Part shown: positions 53,490 to 62,347 of the stretch, in pieces
How positions within the stretch are numbered: the stretch's first letter is position 1
How the letters are laid out: each line of letters begins with the position of its first letter
Assembly (NCBI GenBank): GCA_025655555.1
Contig: JAHXIQ010000001.1
Location: 186,001 to 250,000, forward strand
Reading direction: 5' to 3'
From: Candidatus Thiodiazotropha sp. (ex Myrtea sp. 'scaly one' KF741663)
GTDB lineage: Bacteria; Pseudomonadota; Gammaproteobacteria; Chromatiales; Chromatiaceae
Length of the DNA: 64,000 nt
The notes under the pieces: model-generated
What the model was told of the DNA's origin: nothing
The model's input: only the letters and a program-made list of their open reading frames with translations
The model's database searches: none
Made by a program: the position numbers and the translations under genes

Positions 53490-53639
53490 ACACTTTATTT
53501 TTTTTCGATTTTGATGCTCGTGAATGTAACCAAGCAGTCCAACAAGAAACACCAAACACACCATTTGATCCCTATTACCTACCTAGACAGTCGGAGATGA
53601 ATCAACCTAATACCCTGATACGCCTGTGGAGGTGACGAC

Positions 53640-53702
53640 TTGAAGCCCGAACAACAAGCCACTTATACTCAGTCCCCACCTAATCCAGTTAGAAATCCAT
53701 AA
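53640..53702 (+). CDS. Possible 20-codon leader peptide
   Basis: A perfect Shine-Dalgarno GGAGGTGA (53628-53635) stands four bases before TTG 53640, opening 20 codons (LKPEQQATYTQSPPNPVRNP) that stop 24 bases before the aminotransferase ATG. The product is proline-rich, which could slow ribosomes. The strong ribosome site with no larger gene is the only evidence. Confidence 0.25.
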   Translation: MKPEQQATYTQSPPNPVRNP

Positions 53703-53726
53703 GCAGATAAAGAAAGGCTGTCCCGC

Positions 53727-54908
53727 ATGACCATATCCAGTTTCAATCCACCTATTCGCACTCTAATGGGCCCAGGCCCGTCTGATGTTCATCCACGCAT
53801 TCTTGAGGCTCTCTCCAGACCGACCATCGGCCACCTGGATCCAGTCTTCGTAGAAATGATGGAAGAGACCAAGGCGCTGCTTCAGTACGCCTTTCAGACG
53901 GACAATGCCCTGACCATGCCCGTCTCCGCTCCCGGTTCGGCCGGTATGGAAACCTGTTTCGCCAATCTAGTGGAACCCGGTGATAAGGTCATCGTCTGCC
54001 AGAACGGTGTCTTCGGCGGCCGCATGAAAGAGAACGTAGAGCGTTGCGGCGGTAGCGCAGTGATGGTCGAAGATGATTGGGGCGAAGCGGTAGATCTCGC
54101 TAAGGTCGAGACAGCACTCGAGAATCACAAGGATGCCAAGATCCTTGCTTTTGTCCATGCCGAGACATCCACCGGTGCCCGTTCCGATGCAAAAGAACTG
54201 GTGGAACTGGCCCATCGCCATGACTGCCTGACCATTGTCGATGCAGTCACCTCTCTGGGCGGATCAGAATTGAAGGTGGATGACTGGCAGATCGACGCTA
54301 TCTACTCCGGTACCCAAAAGTGCCTCTCCTGTGCACCGGGCATCTCCCCGATCAGCTTCAGTGAGCGCGCATTGGATAAAGTCCGCAACCGCAGCGGCAA
54401 GGTGCAGAGTTGGTTCCTCGACCTCAATCTTGTGATGGGATACTGGGGCGGCGGCCAAAAGCGTGCCTATCACCACACAGCGCCGGTAAACGGTCTCTAC
54501 GGACTGCACGAAGCCCTGGTCATGCTCCAGGAGGAAGGCCTGGGAAATGCCTGGACACGACACACTAAAATGCACAATGCCCTCAAAGCGGGCCTGGAGG
54601 CTATGGGGCTCGACTTCATCGTTGACGAGGCCCACCGCCTGCCGCAACTGAATGCCGTCTCTATTCCGGAAGGGGTCGACGACGCCACAGTGAGAGGCCG
54701 CCTACTCAACGAATACAACCTGGAACTGGGTGCCGGCCTAGGTGCCCTGGCCGGAAAGGTCTGGCGCATCGGGCTGATGGGCCACAGCGCACGCGCGGAG
54801 AATATCCTGCTCTGCGTCGGTGCCTTAGAGGCCATCCTGAGCGACCTGAGGGCTCCCATCAATACTGGGGTCGCCCTGGCGGCAGTGCAGCAGTCACTCC
54901 AATCCTGA
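53727..54908 (+). CDS. Class V aminotransferase, serine-glyoxylate/alanine-glyoxylate type
   Basis: The 393-residue PLP enzyme begins with the family motif LMGPGPSDVHPRILEALSRP and GHLDPVFVEMMEET. The PLP lysine is in IYSGTQKCLSCAPGISPIS, and AETSTGARSDAKELVELAHR and VDAVTSLGG are typical. It should transaminate glyoxylate or pyruvate with serine or alanine in the cytoplasm. It heads an operon with a rhodanese, a Sco-like protein and psd. Serine is the shared theme: it is a product or substrate here and is the head group that Psd decarboxylates once attached to lipid (inference). Confidence 0.87.
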   Translation: MTISSFNPPIRTLMGPGPSDVHPRILEALSRPTIGHLDPVFVEMMEETKALLQYAFQTDNALTMPVSAPGSAGMETCFANLVEPGDKVIVCQNGVFGGRMKENVERCGGSAVMVEDDWGEAVDLAKVETALENHKDAKILAFVHAETSTGARSDAKELVELAHRHDCLTIVDAVTSLGGSELKVDDWQIDAIYSGTQKCLSCAPGISPISFSERALDKVRNRSGKVQSWFLDLNLVMGYWGGGQKRAYHHTAPVNGLYGLHEALVMLQEEGLGNAWTRHTKMHNALKAGLEAMGLDFIVDEAHRLPQLNAVSIPEGVDDATVRGRLLNEYNLELGAGLGALAGKVWRIGLMGHSARAENILLCVGALEAILSDLRAPINTGVALAAVQQSLQS

Positions 54909-54910
54909 GC

Positions 54911-55726
54911 GTGACAGACCTGCCTCTGCTGATTGAGCCGGAGGCCCTGCGCCCCCTGCTCGGTCAGGCTAACCTGTTGGTGGTGGATCTCTGCAAGGAG
55001 ACCACCTACCAGCAGTTACATATCCCTGGGGCACTGCATTTGCCCTACGCCCAGATCGTCGCTGCCCGTCATCCGGCTCACGGTCTATTGCCTGAACCTG
55101 AGAGACTGGAACAGGTCTTCTCCACCTATGGCATCGGCAACCAAACCCAAGTAGTCGCCTATGACGATGAAGGTGGAGGAAACGCATCCCGTCTGCTCTG
55201 GACACTGGACGCCATGGGGCATGAGCGTTACGCCCTGCTCAATGGCGGACTTCACGCCTGGGCTAACGAGAAGCATCCCATTGATCGGGACAGTACCCCC
55301 CCACAGCAGACCCCGTTCATCGCAAAACCGAATTCCGCTTCAGTGGCGGAGACAGACTACATCATGCAACGGCTGGGCAGTGACAACCTGGCCCTGTGGG
55401 ACGCCCGCAGCATCAATGAGTATCGTGGGACTTCCCGTTTCTCCCAATTTCCAGGACATATACCCGGTGCAGTCAATCTCGATTGGCTGGAAGTCATGGA
55501 CAGGGAGCACAATCTCCGGCTCAAACCCGAAAAAGAGCTGCGTCTCCTGCTCGCAAACCTCGGTATCTCACCTGACAAAGAGGTGATCGCCTACTGCCAA
55601 ACTCACCATCGCTCATCTCTTGCCTGGTTTGTGCTGAAATATCTTGGCTATGAACAAGCACGTGGCTATCCGGGCTCCTGGTCCGACTGGGGCAACCGGG
55701 ATGACACCCCAAAAGAGACAGCATGA
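54911..55726 (+). CDS. Sulfurtransferase with two rhodanese domains
   Basis: GTG at 54911, two bases after the aminotransferase stop, gives 271 residues. The N-terminal inactive rhodanese domain has LLVVDLCKETTYQQLHIPGA and RYALLNGGLHAWANEKHPID. The C-terminal domain has LALWDARSINEYRG, PGHIPGAVNLDWLE and the active loop VIAYCQTHHRSSLAWF with the catalytic cysteine. The loop CQTHHRS is that of thiosulfate-type sulfurtransferases. It moves sulfane sulfur from thiosulfate or persulfide to a thiol acceptor. This would fit a sulfur-oxidising lifestyle but is also common elsewhere. Confidence 0.9.
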   Translation: MTDLPLLIEPEALRPLLGQANLLVVDLCKETTYQQLHIPGALHLPYAQIVAARHPAHGLLPEPERLEQVFSTYGIGNQTQVVAYDDEGGGNASRLLWTLDAMGHERYALLNGGLHAWANEKHPIDRDSTPPQQTPFIAKPNSASVAETDYIMQRLGSDNLALWDARSINEYRGTSRFSQFPGHIPGAVNLDWLEVMDREHNLRLKPEKELRLLLANLGISPDKEVIAYCQTHHRSSLAWFVLKYLGYEQARGYPGSWSDWGNRDDTPKETA

Positions 55727-56316
55727 GTCGACCCTCCAGCCGCCAGCGTCGCGTGGTTATCCTCTCCCTGGCAATCATTGTGTTCGTGATGGCCTACTAC
55801 GGCGGATCCAAATACAAAAACCACGACAAAGACGCACCCAAAATCTCAGGCCTGTCGATCCATCCCCCCACACCCCTGCCACCCATGGCCGATACGGATG
55901 ACCAAGAAACACCGATTCGCCAATCCATGCTGCTCGACCATTGGAGCCTACTGACACTCGACCCCCATCAGGGACAAGACCGTTCTCCCGCACTGGTACG
56001 CCTGTTGCAGATCCACAATCGGTTAGCTGTCTCTCCGGAACTACAGCAGCAACTACAGTATCTGTACCTTCCCAGGCAGGCTGATGAAGCTTCGCAACAG
56101 GCAATCACTGCACTCAATGACAACATCAACGGACTCGCCGGCGAACCCGATCAGATAGCGGAAACCTTCAGGCGTTTTGGTGTCGATCCGGATGGCAGCG
56201 AAGCGACGCTGTACCTCATCGGTCCAGAGGCCAAACTCCACGCCCTGTTTACCCCGGCTGAGGATGCCGCTACTATCGCGCAGGATGTCACCACCCTGAT
56301 CACCAACAACCAGTAA
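55723..56316 (+). CDS. Membrane-anchored Sco1-like protein lacking the cysteine motif
   Basis: The 197-residue protein has an N-terminal TM (RVVILSLAIIVFVMAYYGGS) and a periplasmic domain. The C-terminal third (FRRFGVDPDGSEATLYLIGP and AEDAATIAQDVTTLI) resembles the end of Sco1/thioredoxin-like proteins. The usual CxxxC copper motif is missing and the sequence has no cysteine at all, so it cannot act as a standard Sco. ATG overlaps the rhodanese stop (ATGA). It may be a degenerate Sco fold with a structural role (inference). It lies six bases ahead of psd. Confidence 0.62.
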   Translation: MSRPSSRQRRVVILSLAIIVFVMAYYGGSKYKNHDKDAPKISGLSIHPPTPLPPMADTDDQETPIRQSMLLDHWSLLTLDPHQGQDRSPALVRLLQIHNRLAVSPELQQQLQYLYLPRQADEASQQAITALNDNINGLAGEPDQIAETFRRFGVDPDGSEATLYLIGPEAKLHALFTPAEDAATIAQDVTTLITNNQ

Positions 56317-56322
56317 TTATCG

Positions 56323-57225
56323 ATGAACCCAGTTGTAACGCCTCCCAAGGGCACCCCACAAAAAATTGCCGAGGCCCTCTTCGTCGGCCTGCAATACCTG
56401 TTACCGCATCACCTGCTCTCATGGCTGATGCACAGTATTACCCGGATTGAGGCAAAAGGTTTCAAGGATACTTTAATCCGCCGCGTCATCGACTGGTACA
56501 AAGTCGACATGCAGGAGGCACTGGAAAGCGACCCCAGCACCTATCGAAGTTTCAACGACTTCTTCACCCGTGCCCTGCGTCCCGACACACGACCCGTTAC
56601 CCAGGAAACCAATAAAGTCGCCTGTCCTGCTGACGGCGCCCTGAATCAGGCTGGTGACATCGAGGGTGACGATCTGTTCCAGGCCAAGGGACATCACTAT
56701 TCACTGCTGGAACTCCTGGGTGGAGATCCGGAGATGAGCCAGCAATTCGAAGAGGGCAGCTTTGCCACCATCTATCTGTCACCCCGCGACTACCATCGGG
56801 TGCATATGCCGCTCAACGGCAAATTGAGGAAGATGGTGCATGTGCCCGGTCGTCTCTTCAGTGTCAACGAAACCACCAGTCGCATGGTACCCAGGCTGTT
56901 CGCCCGCAACGAGCGGGTCATCTCACTGTTTGATACTGACATCGGTCCCATGGCAGTGATCCTGGTGGGCGCCATCTTCGTCTCCAGTATCGATACGGTC
57001 TGGGCCGGGACTATCACGCCAGTCCGTGAACGGGTCCGTAGCTGGAACTATCAGCCCCAGCCGACACCACAGACGGTCAATCTGGAGAAGGGTGAGGAGA
57101 TGGGTCGATTCAACATGGGCTCCACTGTGATCCTGTTGTTTGGCAAGGATGCGATCGAATGGGATGAGGCATTCACGGCGGGAGCAACTCTCAAGGTAGG
57201 CGAGGCCATCGCCACAACTACCTGA
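56323..57225 (+). CDS. psd: Phosphatidylserine decarboxylase proenzyme
   Basis: The 300-residue protein has the family features: NDFFTRALRPDTRPV, the SPRDYHRVHMPLNGKL catalytic segment, and FNMGSTVILLFGKD in the C-terminal part. The Gly-Ser bond in MGST is where self-cleavage makes the pyruvoyl group. The family more often has LGST, so the M is a small variation. The enzyme makes phosphatidylethanolamine in the inner membrane. Length is normal. It is the last gene of the four-gene operon. Confidence 0.95.
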   Translation: MNPVVTPPKGTPQKIAEALFVGLQYLLPHHLLSWLMHSITRIEAKGFKDTLIRRVIDWYKVDMQEALESDPSTYRSFNDFFTRALRPDTRPVTQETNKVACPADGALNQAGDIEGDDLFQAKGHHYSLLELLGGDPEMSQQFEEGSFATIYLSPRDYHRVHMPLNGKLRKMVHVPGRLFSVNETTSRMVPRLFARNERVISLFDTDIGPMAVILVGAIFVSSIDTVWAGTITPVRERVRSWNYQPQPTPQTVNLEKGEEMGRFNMGSTVILLFGKDAIEWDEAFTAGATLKVGEAIATTT

Positions 57226-57260
57226 GTCGGAATTATTTGGCTTTTGCTGCGACGGGGCCA

Positions 57261-57300
57261 CACCCTACGAAAACTGACTGGAATCAAATCATGTAGGGTG
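57261..57300. terminator. Hairpin between convergent psd and arsM, REP-like
   Basis: CACCCTAC (57261-57268) pairs perfectly with GTAGGGTG (57293-57300), with a 24-base loop. It is followed by a second short dyad TGCGG-TTCTA-CCGCA. The GTAGGGTGCGG string recalls dispersed REP-type palindromes of gammaproteobacteria. Placement between converging genes suits a bidirectional terminator. Confidence 0.45.
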
Positions 57301-57343
57301 CGGTTCTACCGCATCATCTCGGACCTCTGTGTGTCGAGATGAA

Positions 57344-58207
57344 TCAACCGGCAGGCTTAACCGCCTCGATGGTAGCCGAGACCACAAAGTCCTCCACACC
57401 CCGACCCGGCGCCCAATCACGAATGAAGTCGTGGGACTCATCCTTGGGTTGTATGCGGATGTCACTAAAGCCTGCCGCCGACATGTTCTCTTCCAAATCA
57501 TCGATCAGAGAAGCATTACCCATACAGCCGGCAATCAGCTTGGGATCATTACGCATCTCCTCGGGCAATTCGACGGTAGCCACCACATCGGAGATTGCCA
57601 AGCGCCCGCCCGGCTTGAGCACACGAAAGGCATCTCGAAATACCTGGGCCTTATCGGGAGAGAGGTTGATGACACAGTTGGAGATGATCACATCGGCCGT
57701 TGCATCTGCAATAGGGAGATGTTCGATCTCACCCAGCCGGAACTGCACATTGGTGTAGCTCCCCTTCAATGCATTTCCACGCGCCTTGCTCAGCATGTCG
57801 GGTGTCATATCGACACCGATGACCCGGCCATCTTTTCCCACCTCGCTAGCGGCCAGAAAGCAGTCGAAACCACCACCCGAACCGAGATCTACCACCACTT
57901 CACCCGGCTTTAGCGAGGCGATGGCTTTGGGATTGCCACAACCCAGTCCCATGTCGGCCCCACTCGGCACCTGGGCGAGATCCGCCTCGCTGTAACCCAG
58001 CCGGGTCGAGATCAGCGTGTTGATGGCCGCATCGTCAGACACGCCGCAACAACTGGCCCCTACTCCGCAGGCACTGTTTTCATTATTCGCCTGGGCCACT
58101 TCCGCATAGGCCTGTCTCACCTCTTGCCGATGGGCATCAGGTCCATCTACTAAAGTCACCTCAGGTGCACAGCAATCGGGTGCACAACAATCTTCTTTAT
58201 CTGACAT
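57344..58207 (-). CDS. arsM: Arsenite S-adenosylmethionine methyltransferase ArsM
   Basis: ATG at 58207 has AGAGG eight bases upstream and gives 287 residues; GTG at 58216 is an alternative. The N-terminus is Cys-rich (CCAPDCCAPE). NNENSACGVGASCCG follows, then a SAM-binding site (VVDLGSGGGFDCFLAASEVG and VIGVDMTPDM), the cysteine of SNCVINLSPDKA and that of IAGCMGNAS. These conserved cysteines bind As(III), which is methylated to volatile or less toxic forms. The start overlaps the arsR stop by 11 bases, so the pair is one operon controlled by arsenite through ArsR. Confidence 0.93.
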   Translation of the reverse strand: MSDKEDCCAPDCCAPEVTLVDGPDAHRQEVRQAYAEVAQANNENSACGVGASCCGVSDDAAINTLISTRLGYSEADLAQVPSGADMGLGCGNPKAIASLKPGEVVVDLGSGGGFDCFLAASEVGKDGRVIGVDMTPDMLSKARGNALKGSYTNVQFRLGEIEHLPIADATADVIISNCVINLSPDKAQVFRDAFRVLKPGGRLAISDVVATVELPEEMRNDPKLIAGCMGNASLIDDLEENMSAAGFSDIRIQPKDESHDFIRDWAPGRGVEDFVVSATIEAVKPAG

Positions 58208-58550
58208 TTTCATCACCTCTCATAGTGATCAGCTCGATTCCGCTAAAAAAACTGGATAGCCGTTGTAGTACCTCGGGCTCGATCCAACATTTTATTTGTT
58301 TGCCATCACGCTCCATCTCGATCAATCCAGCCTGGTGCAGTTCTTTAAGGTGATGGGAGAGGGTTGATGGGGCAATGTCCAGCCCCTCACCCAACTCACC
58401 GACACTGAAGCGCACGGCTTGTTCAAGATCGCATCGTGTGCCAGGTTGGCAGCAGGTGGTCAATCGATTGAAGAGCATCAATCGGTGCTGATTCCCCAGC
58501 GCCTTAAACATATCTGCCAATGGGCGGTTTTCTATTCTACTTTTCGACAT
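58197..58550 (-). CDS. arsR: ArsR-family metalloid-responsive repressor
   Basis: The 117-residue winged-helix protein has LADMFKALGNQHRLMLFNRL and the recognition segment LDIAPSTLSHHLKELHQAGL. Three cysteines, TTCCQPGTRC (about residues 33-40), lie between the first helices. This differs from the classic CVC box in the DNA-binding helix, but is a reasonable As(III) site in other ArsR subclasses. It precedes and overlaps arsM and should repress the pair until arsenite binds. Metal identity is inferred from the partner. Confidence 0.88.
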   Translation of the reverse strand: MSKSRIENRPLADMFKALGNQHRLMLFNRLTTCCQPGTRCDLEQAVRFSVGELGEGLDIAPSTLSHHLKELHQAGLIEMERDGKQIKCWIEPEVLQRLSSFFSGIELITMRGDENVR

Positions 58551-58684
58551 ATTTCGAACTATAGAACTAAATTAACGTTTAGACAATGTTTTTTTCAGGC
58601 TGAATTGGAGAACTCACAAGCCCCGCCCTGCTCATACGCAGCAGTAAAAGGGTTATCCGAGGAAAAAGGGGCGTTTTTTAACGA

Positions 58685-59257
58685 CTACCAGTAACGAACC
58701 TTGCCGGTATCGACATGGATGAAGTCAGACTTGGGGTAGTAGCCAACGCCACCCGCCTTCAGTGAGATGGCGGTATTGCGCAGTGTCTTCAGATCACAGC
58801 CACAGAGCCGGATATCGATCGCTTTACCCTGCATGTGCAGGCTGCGCTTGGCGACACCGCCGCTCTTACCACGCAACATCTGATTGGTCACAGGTGAACG
58901 ATAGGCGGAGATGATCTCGAACTCTCCGGTCTCCTCACCCACGCTACACTGCAGGGCATAGAGCATATCCAACAGCGCTCTATCCATCTGTACACATTCG
59001 CCGCTGCGGTGATCCCGCATCAGATGGTCGATAGACTTGAGGCTGTCAGCAAGATATTCACCGTCTCGCCAGTAGGTGACCATTTGTTTCTCAGCGGTGT
59101 GAGTGTGGCGGAAAGCCAATGTTCGTTCAGCTACAGGCGCAATTGCCGCAAGAACCGGTGAGGTGACTAACAGACCTGCCGCCGAAGCAAGTCCGGAAAG
59201 GAAACGCCGCCTACTGATTAACTGTTGATCTGAGAAAAAAGACTGGGAATCCAACAT
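58685..59257 (-). CDS. mepK: Murein endopeptidase MepK-like (YcbK/DUF882)
   Basis: The 190-residue protein has a twin-arginine signal (ISRRRFLSGLASAAGLLVT). The peptidase M15-type domain contains FEIISAYRSPVTNQMLRG, SLHMQGKAIDIRL (metal ligands His and Asp) and FIHVDTGKVRYW (third ligand His). Relatives cut the mDAP-mDAP cross-links (3-3 bonds) formed by L,D-transpeptidases. The L,D-transpeptidase gene lies upstream on the same strand, as ycbB-ycbK in Escherichia coli, so the pair makes and opens 3-3 cross-links. Confidence 0.9.
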   Translation of the reverse strand: MLDSQSFFSDQQLISRRRFLSGLASAAGLLVTSPVLAAIAPVAERTLAFRHTHTAEKQMVTYWRDGEYLADSLKSIDHLMRDHRSGECVQMDRALLDMLYALQCSVGEETGEFEIISAYRSPVTNQMLRGKSGGVAKRSLHMQGKAIDIRLCGCDLKTLRNTAISLKAGGVGYYPKSDFIHVDTGKVRYW

Positions 59258-59434
59258 TAAAGCTCACTAACCTGTTCTGTATCACCACTGTTCGTCCCCA
59301 TTGTCGGCAGCATGGGGATAAAATCCAGGCGCAGGTTAACAAATTCTTACCATCCATGGCCATCCCTGTGACAGGAGTCACAGGGACCCATCAAATGTAG
59401 GAAGTATTAGAGAGAACGGAATTGAGTCAGGAAA

Positions 59435-61096
59435 TCAGAGTGAAGACGTGTCTTCTGTCTCAGCATGATTGGCGGTAACAGGGTCCATCCCCTCGCCCAT
59501 GGCGAGCATTAAACTGACATTTCGCTGGTAGATATCAGGACGAAAGTGCACATCGCCGTTACCATCCACCCAACTGGTGAAATAGGTGAGATAGACCGGC
59601 ATGGGATGGGCAAGCGGTGAGATCAGGGTCTCCCCGGTATCCAGTGCTTGACTGAACTGCTCCTCTTGCGAGGCACCGTCATTCTGCAACAGCAATCGGG
59701 CCAGCTGGTCGGCATTCTCAACTCTGACACAGCCCGAACTGAACGCACGCTTGGGGCGCTCGAAGAGTCCGACTGCCGGCGTGTCGTGCAGATAGATCGC
59801 ATGCTGATTGGGCATATAGAATTTGACGCGACCCAGACTGTTACCCTTGCCCGAGTCCTGTCTCAGCAGGAAGGGGAAATTATCCGTATGGTAGATCGAC
59901 CAGTCGATTGCCAGGGGGTCCACCTCATCAAAATCCTTCCCGTGACGTCTGTATACCCGAATCCGCTTGCTTTGCAGAAAGCTGTTATCCATCTGTTGCT
60001 TGGGTAGCAAATCCTTCACTGCGATCGATCGGGGCACGGTCCAGAGCGGGTTCACCACCATATGGGTGACCCGGCTGCCGAAGGAAGGCGTCTGCCGCTC
60101 CTGGGTCCCGTTCACCGTTCTCTTGTGGAAAACCACCTGGTCCTCAGCTTTCACCGCGATATCGAATCCTGCCGTGTTGACCAGTATGTGCTGGGACTCC
60201 AGTTCATGGGGTAGCCAGCGCCAGCGCTCGAGATTGGCAAGGATTTGAGCAATACGAGTTTCAACGGGTACATTGAGGGCACGTAGTGTATTGGGTCCCA
60301 CAGCTCCGTCTTCGTACAATCCAAAGCGGCGTTGGAAACGCTTGACCGTCTCTACTAGGGCTGGATCAAAACGGGAGGCATTCTCTACTGACTCACTACC
60401 GACATCAGCTTCCATGGCCAGACGTTCACGCAGAGCCGCCACTCTGACATGCTCATCTCCCGGTCTGAGTGTCTGATCAATTTCCAGGGGCTGCCATCCG
60501 CCCATAGCCTGAATATCCCGATAATCGGCCAATGCCTGTTTCAACCGCTGGTAGGCGTTGCTTCTGGGGCTCAGTGAGTCGAGCAGTTCGGGTAAGGTAT
60601 TTTGTTGCAGGGCAAGGTTGAGTGCGTCCAACGGATCAAAGACATCATCCGGCAGCAGCCACAGCGGGTCTGTCACTTTCGGGTCGAGATGGCCGTAGCG
60701 CAGATCTTTTGCCAGACGGAGAAAACCGTCCGTCATCAACAGCTCTCTGAGCAGTAGATGATCTGGCATGACGTCATTCACCAGATATCTCAGATGATTG
60801 ACGTGGTAATCACTGGAGGTGAGACCATCACGTTCGGCTGCCGAGAGCCACGCATAGAGTTGTCGTCCCTGAGCGGTCAACGTTTCCTCATGATGCCAGA
60901 CGAACGCACCATCCCTGTCATCGTAGAAGCGTTCTAGCTGTGGCCAGTCAAGGGAAAAACCATGAACTGCATCGTTATCGACAGGTACTACGAAATCATG
61001 ATCTTCACTGGAAGGCGATGCGGCATGCAGGCTACCCAGGTTGAGGAGTAAACCCAGGGCAATAACACAAATAGAGCATTTGTTGCCTTTCACCAT
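59435..61096 (-). CDS. ldtD: L,D-transpeptidase LdtD/YcbB-like
   Basis: ATG at 61096 gives 553 residues with a signal peptide (KCSICVIALGLLLNLGSLHA). A long N-terminal scaffold domain is followed by a peptidoglycan-binding motif (PALVETVKRFQRRFGLYEDG). The catalytic YkuD domain has NLERWRWLP, MVVNPLWTVPRSI and the nucleophile site AFSSGCVRVENADQLARLL with the HDTP segment upstream. It makes 3-3 cross-links in the periplasm using a cysteine instead of serine and so is not blocked by most penicillins. mepK follows. Confidence 0.92.
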   Translation of the reverse strand: MVKGNKCSICVIALGLLLNLGSLHAASPSSEDHDFVVPVDNDAVHGFSLDWPQLERFYDDRDGAFVWHHEETLTAQGRQLYAWLSAAERDGLTSSDYHVNHLRYLVNDVMPDHLLLRELLMTDGFLRLAKDLRYGHLDPKVTDPLWLLPDDVFDPLDALNLALQQNTLPELLDSLSPRSNAYQRLKQALADYRDIQAMGGWQPLEIDQTLRPGDEHVRVAALRERLAMEADVGSESVENASRFDPALVETVKRFQRRFGLYEDGAVGPNTLRALNVPVETRIAQILANLERWRWLPHELESQHILVNTAGFDIAVKAEDQVVFHKRTVNGTQERQTPSFGSRVTHMVVNPLWTVPRSIAVKDLLPKQQMDNSFLQSKRIRVYRRHGKDFDEVDPLAIDWSIYHTDNFPFLLRQDSGKGNSLGRVKFYMPNQHAIYLHDTPAVGLFERPKRAFSSGCVRVENADQLARLLLQNDGASQEEQFSQALDTGETLISPLAHPMPVYLTYFTSWVDGNGDVHFRPDIYQRNVSLMLAMGEGMDPVTANHAETEDTSSL

Positions 61097-61337
61097 GCTG
61101 TATACCAGTACTTTTCCAAACGAGAAGCAGATCACAGTTTATATACTTAGCTTAGACCTATCGAACCTAAGGAGTTGCGCGGAACCCGCCCAAGAAACCC
61201 CTGAATCACTAGTCTAATGGGGTCTAAGCAACGCTTTTATAAACAAGTGTTAATTCGGCCAAGAAGCGGATCAGCAGGGGAATTTTGGTGAATTAATTTC
61301 CCGTTTTGACTGGTTTTTTACTCGTCAGCCGTCAATT

Positions 61338-62321
61338 TCAGGCTTTTGTGATATCAAATGCGAGGAGTTTTCGGATGTCGTTACAGCCGGTCAAAAACAT
61401 CAGCAAGCGGTCGATACCCAGTGCCACACCGGCGCATGCCGGCATCCCTGAGACCAGGGCATCGATCAATGTTTCATCCATTGGGATCTGTGGTAATCCC
61501 TCTGCTGCACGACGACGGTTGTCATCAAGAAATCGTCTCCGCTGCTCCCCGGCATCCAACAATTCATGAAAACCGTTGGCGATCTCCATCCCCGACAGAT
61601 AGAGCTCGAAGCGTTCCGCCACAGGAGGCTTGCCATCTCTCACTTTGGCCAGGGCCGCCTGGCTGGCCGGATAGTCATAGAGAAAAGTCATCCCTGTCTC
61701 ACCCAGATGCGGTTCGATGAGATGACTCAACAGCAGATCGAGCCAGGCGTCCCGGGAGTCCATGATCAACTCACCGGCACCTGCTACCTCATGCCCAACT
61801 GCACAGTCGCGGAGCTGCTCCAGGTTCGCCGTATGCGGATCTATCTGCAGGTAATGATCGAATGCCTCATGGTAACTGAGTTTCTCAACCGTCAGCGGCG
61901 CTTGCGTCAGCCGGTTGATCAGGCTGGCCACCTCACCCATCAGCGCATGATGGTCGAACCCCGGCCGGTACCACTCCAGCAGGCTGAATTCCGGATGATG
62001 CCGTCTTCCCAGCTCTCCATCCCGGAACACACGGCAGATCTGGTAGATGGGGCCACTGCCTGCCGCCAGCAATCGTTTCATGGGGAATTCAGGTGAGGTC
62101 TGCAGATAGAGATCACACCCCTGAGGGGCTGTGGGACCGGTGTAACGGGTGGTAAGACTTTCGATGGTGGGATCGGTAACACCAAAACGGGAACAGACCG
62201 GGGTCTCTACTTCGAGCACTCCGGCCTGTCTGAAAAAATCACGAATCCGTGCGAGCAGACTGGCTCGAGCCTGGATCATCTCCAGGGAAGCAGACGGCCG
62301 CCAGTCGGGCTTTTCAGTCAT
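61338..62321 (-). CDS. epmA: EF-P lysine lysyltransferase EpmA (GenX/PoxA)
   Basis: The 327-residue protein resembles the catalytic domain of lysyl-tRNA synthetase without the tRNA-binding domain. Class II motifs include VLEVETPVCSRFGVTDPTIE, LYLQTSPEFPMKRLLA, QICRVFRDGELGRRHHPEF and GVALGIDRLLMFLTG. EpmA attaches beta-lysine to Lys34 of EF-P. It follows efp by 26 bases on the same strand, and the aminomutase EpmB gene is divergent, so the whole modification set is here apart from the hydroxylase EpmC. Confidence 0.95.
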   Translation of the reverse strand: MTEKPDWRPSASLEMIQARASLLARIRDFFRQAGVLEVETPVCSRFGVTDPTIESLTTRYTGPTAPQGCDLYLQTSPEFPMKRLLAAGSGPIYQICRVFRDGELGRRHHPEFSLLEWYRPGFDHHALMGEVASLINRLTQAPLTVEKLSYHEAFDHYLQIDPHTANLEQLRDCAVGHEVAGAGELIMDSRDAWLDLLLSHLIEPHLGETGMTFLYDYPASQAALAKVRDGKPPVAERFELYLSGMEIANGFHELLDAGEQRRRFLDDNRRRAAEGLPQIPMDETLIDALVSGMPACAGVALGIDRLLMFLTGCNDIRKLLAFDITKA

Positions 62322-62347
62322 GAGACCTTTGGCCGGAAGCGTTGAAA

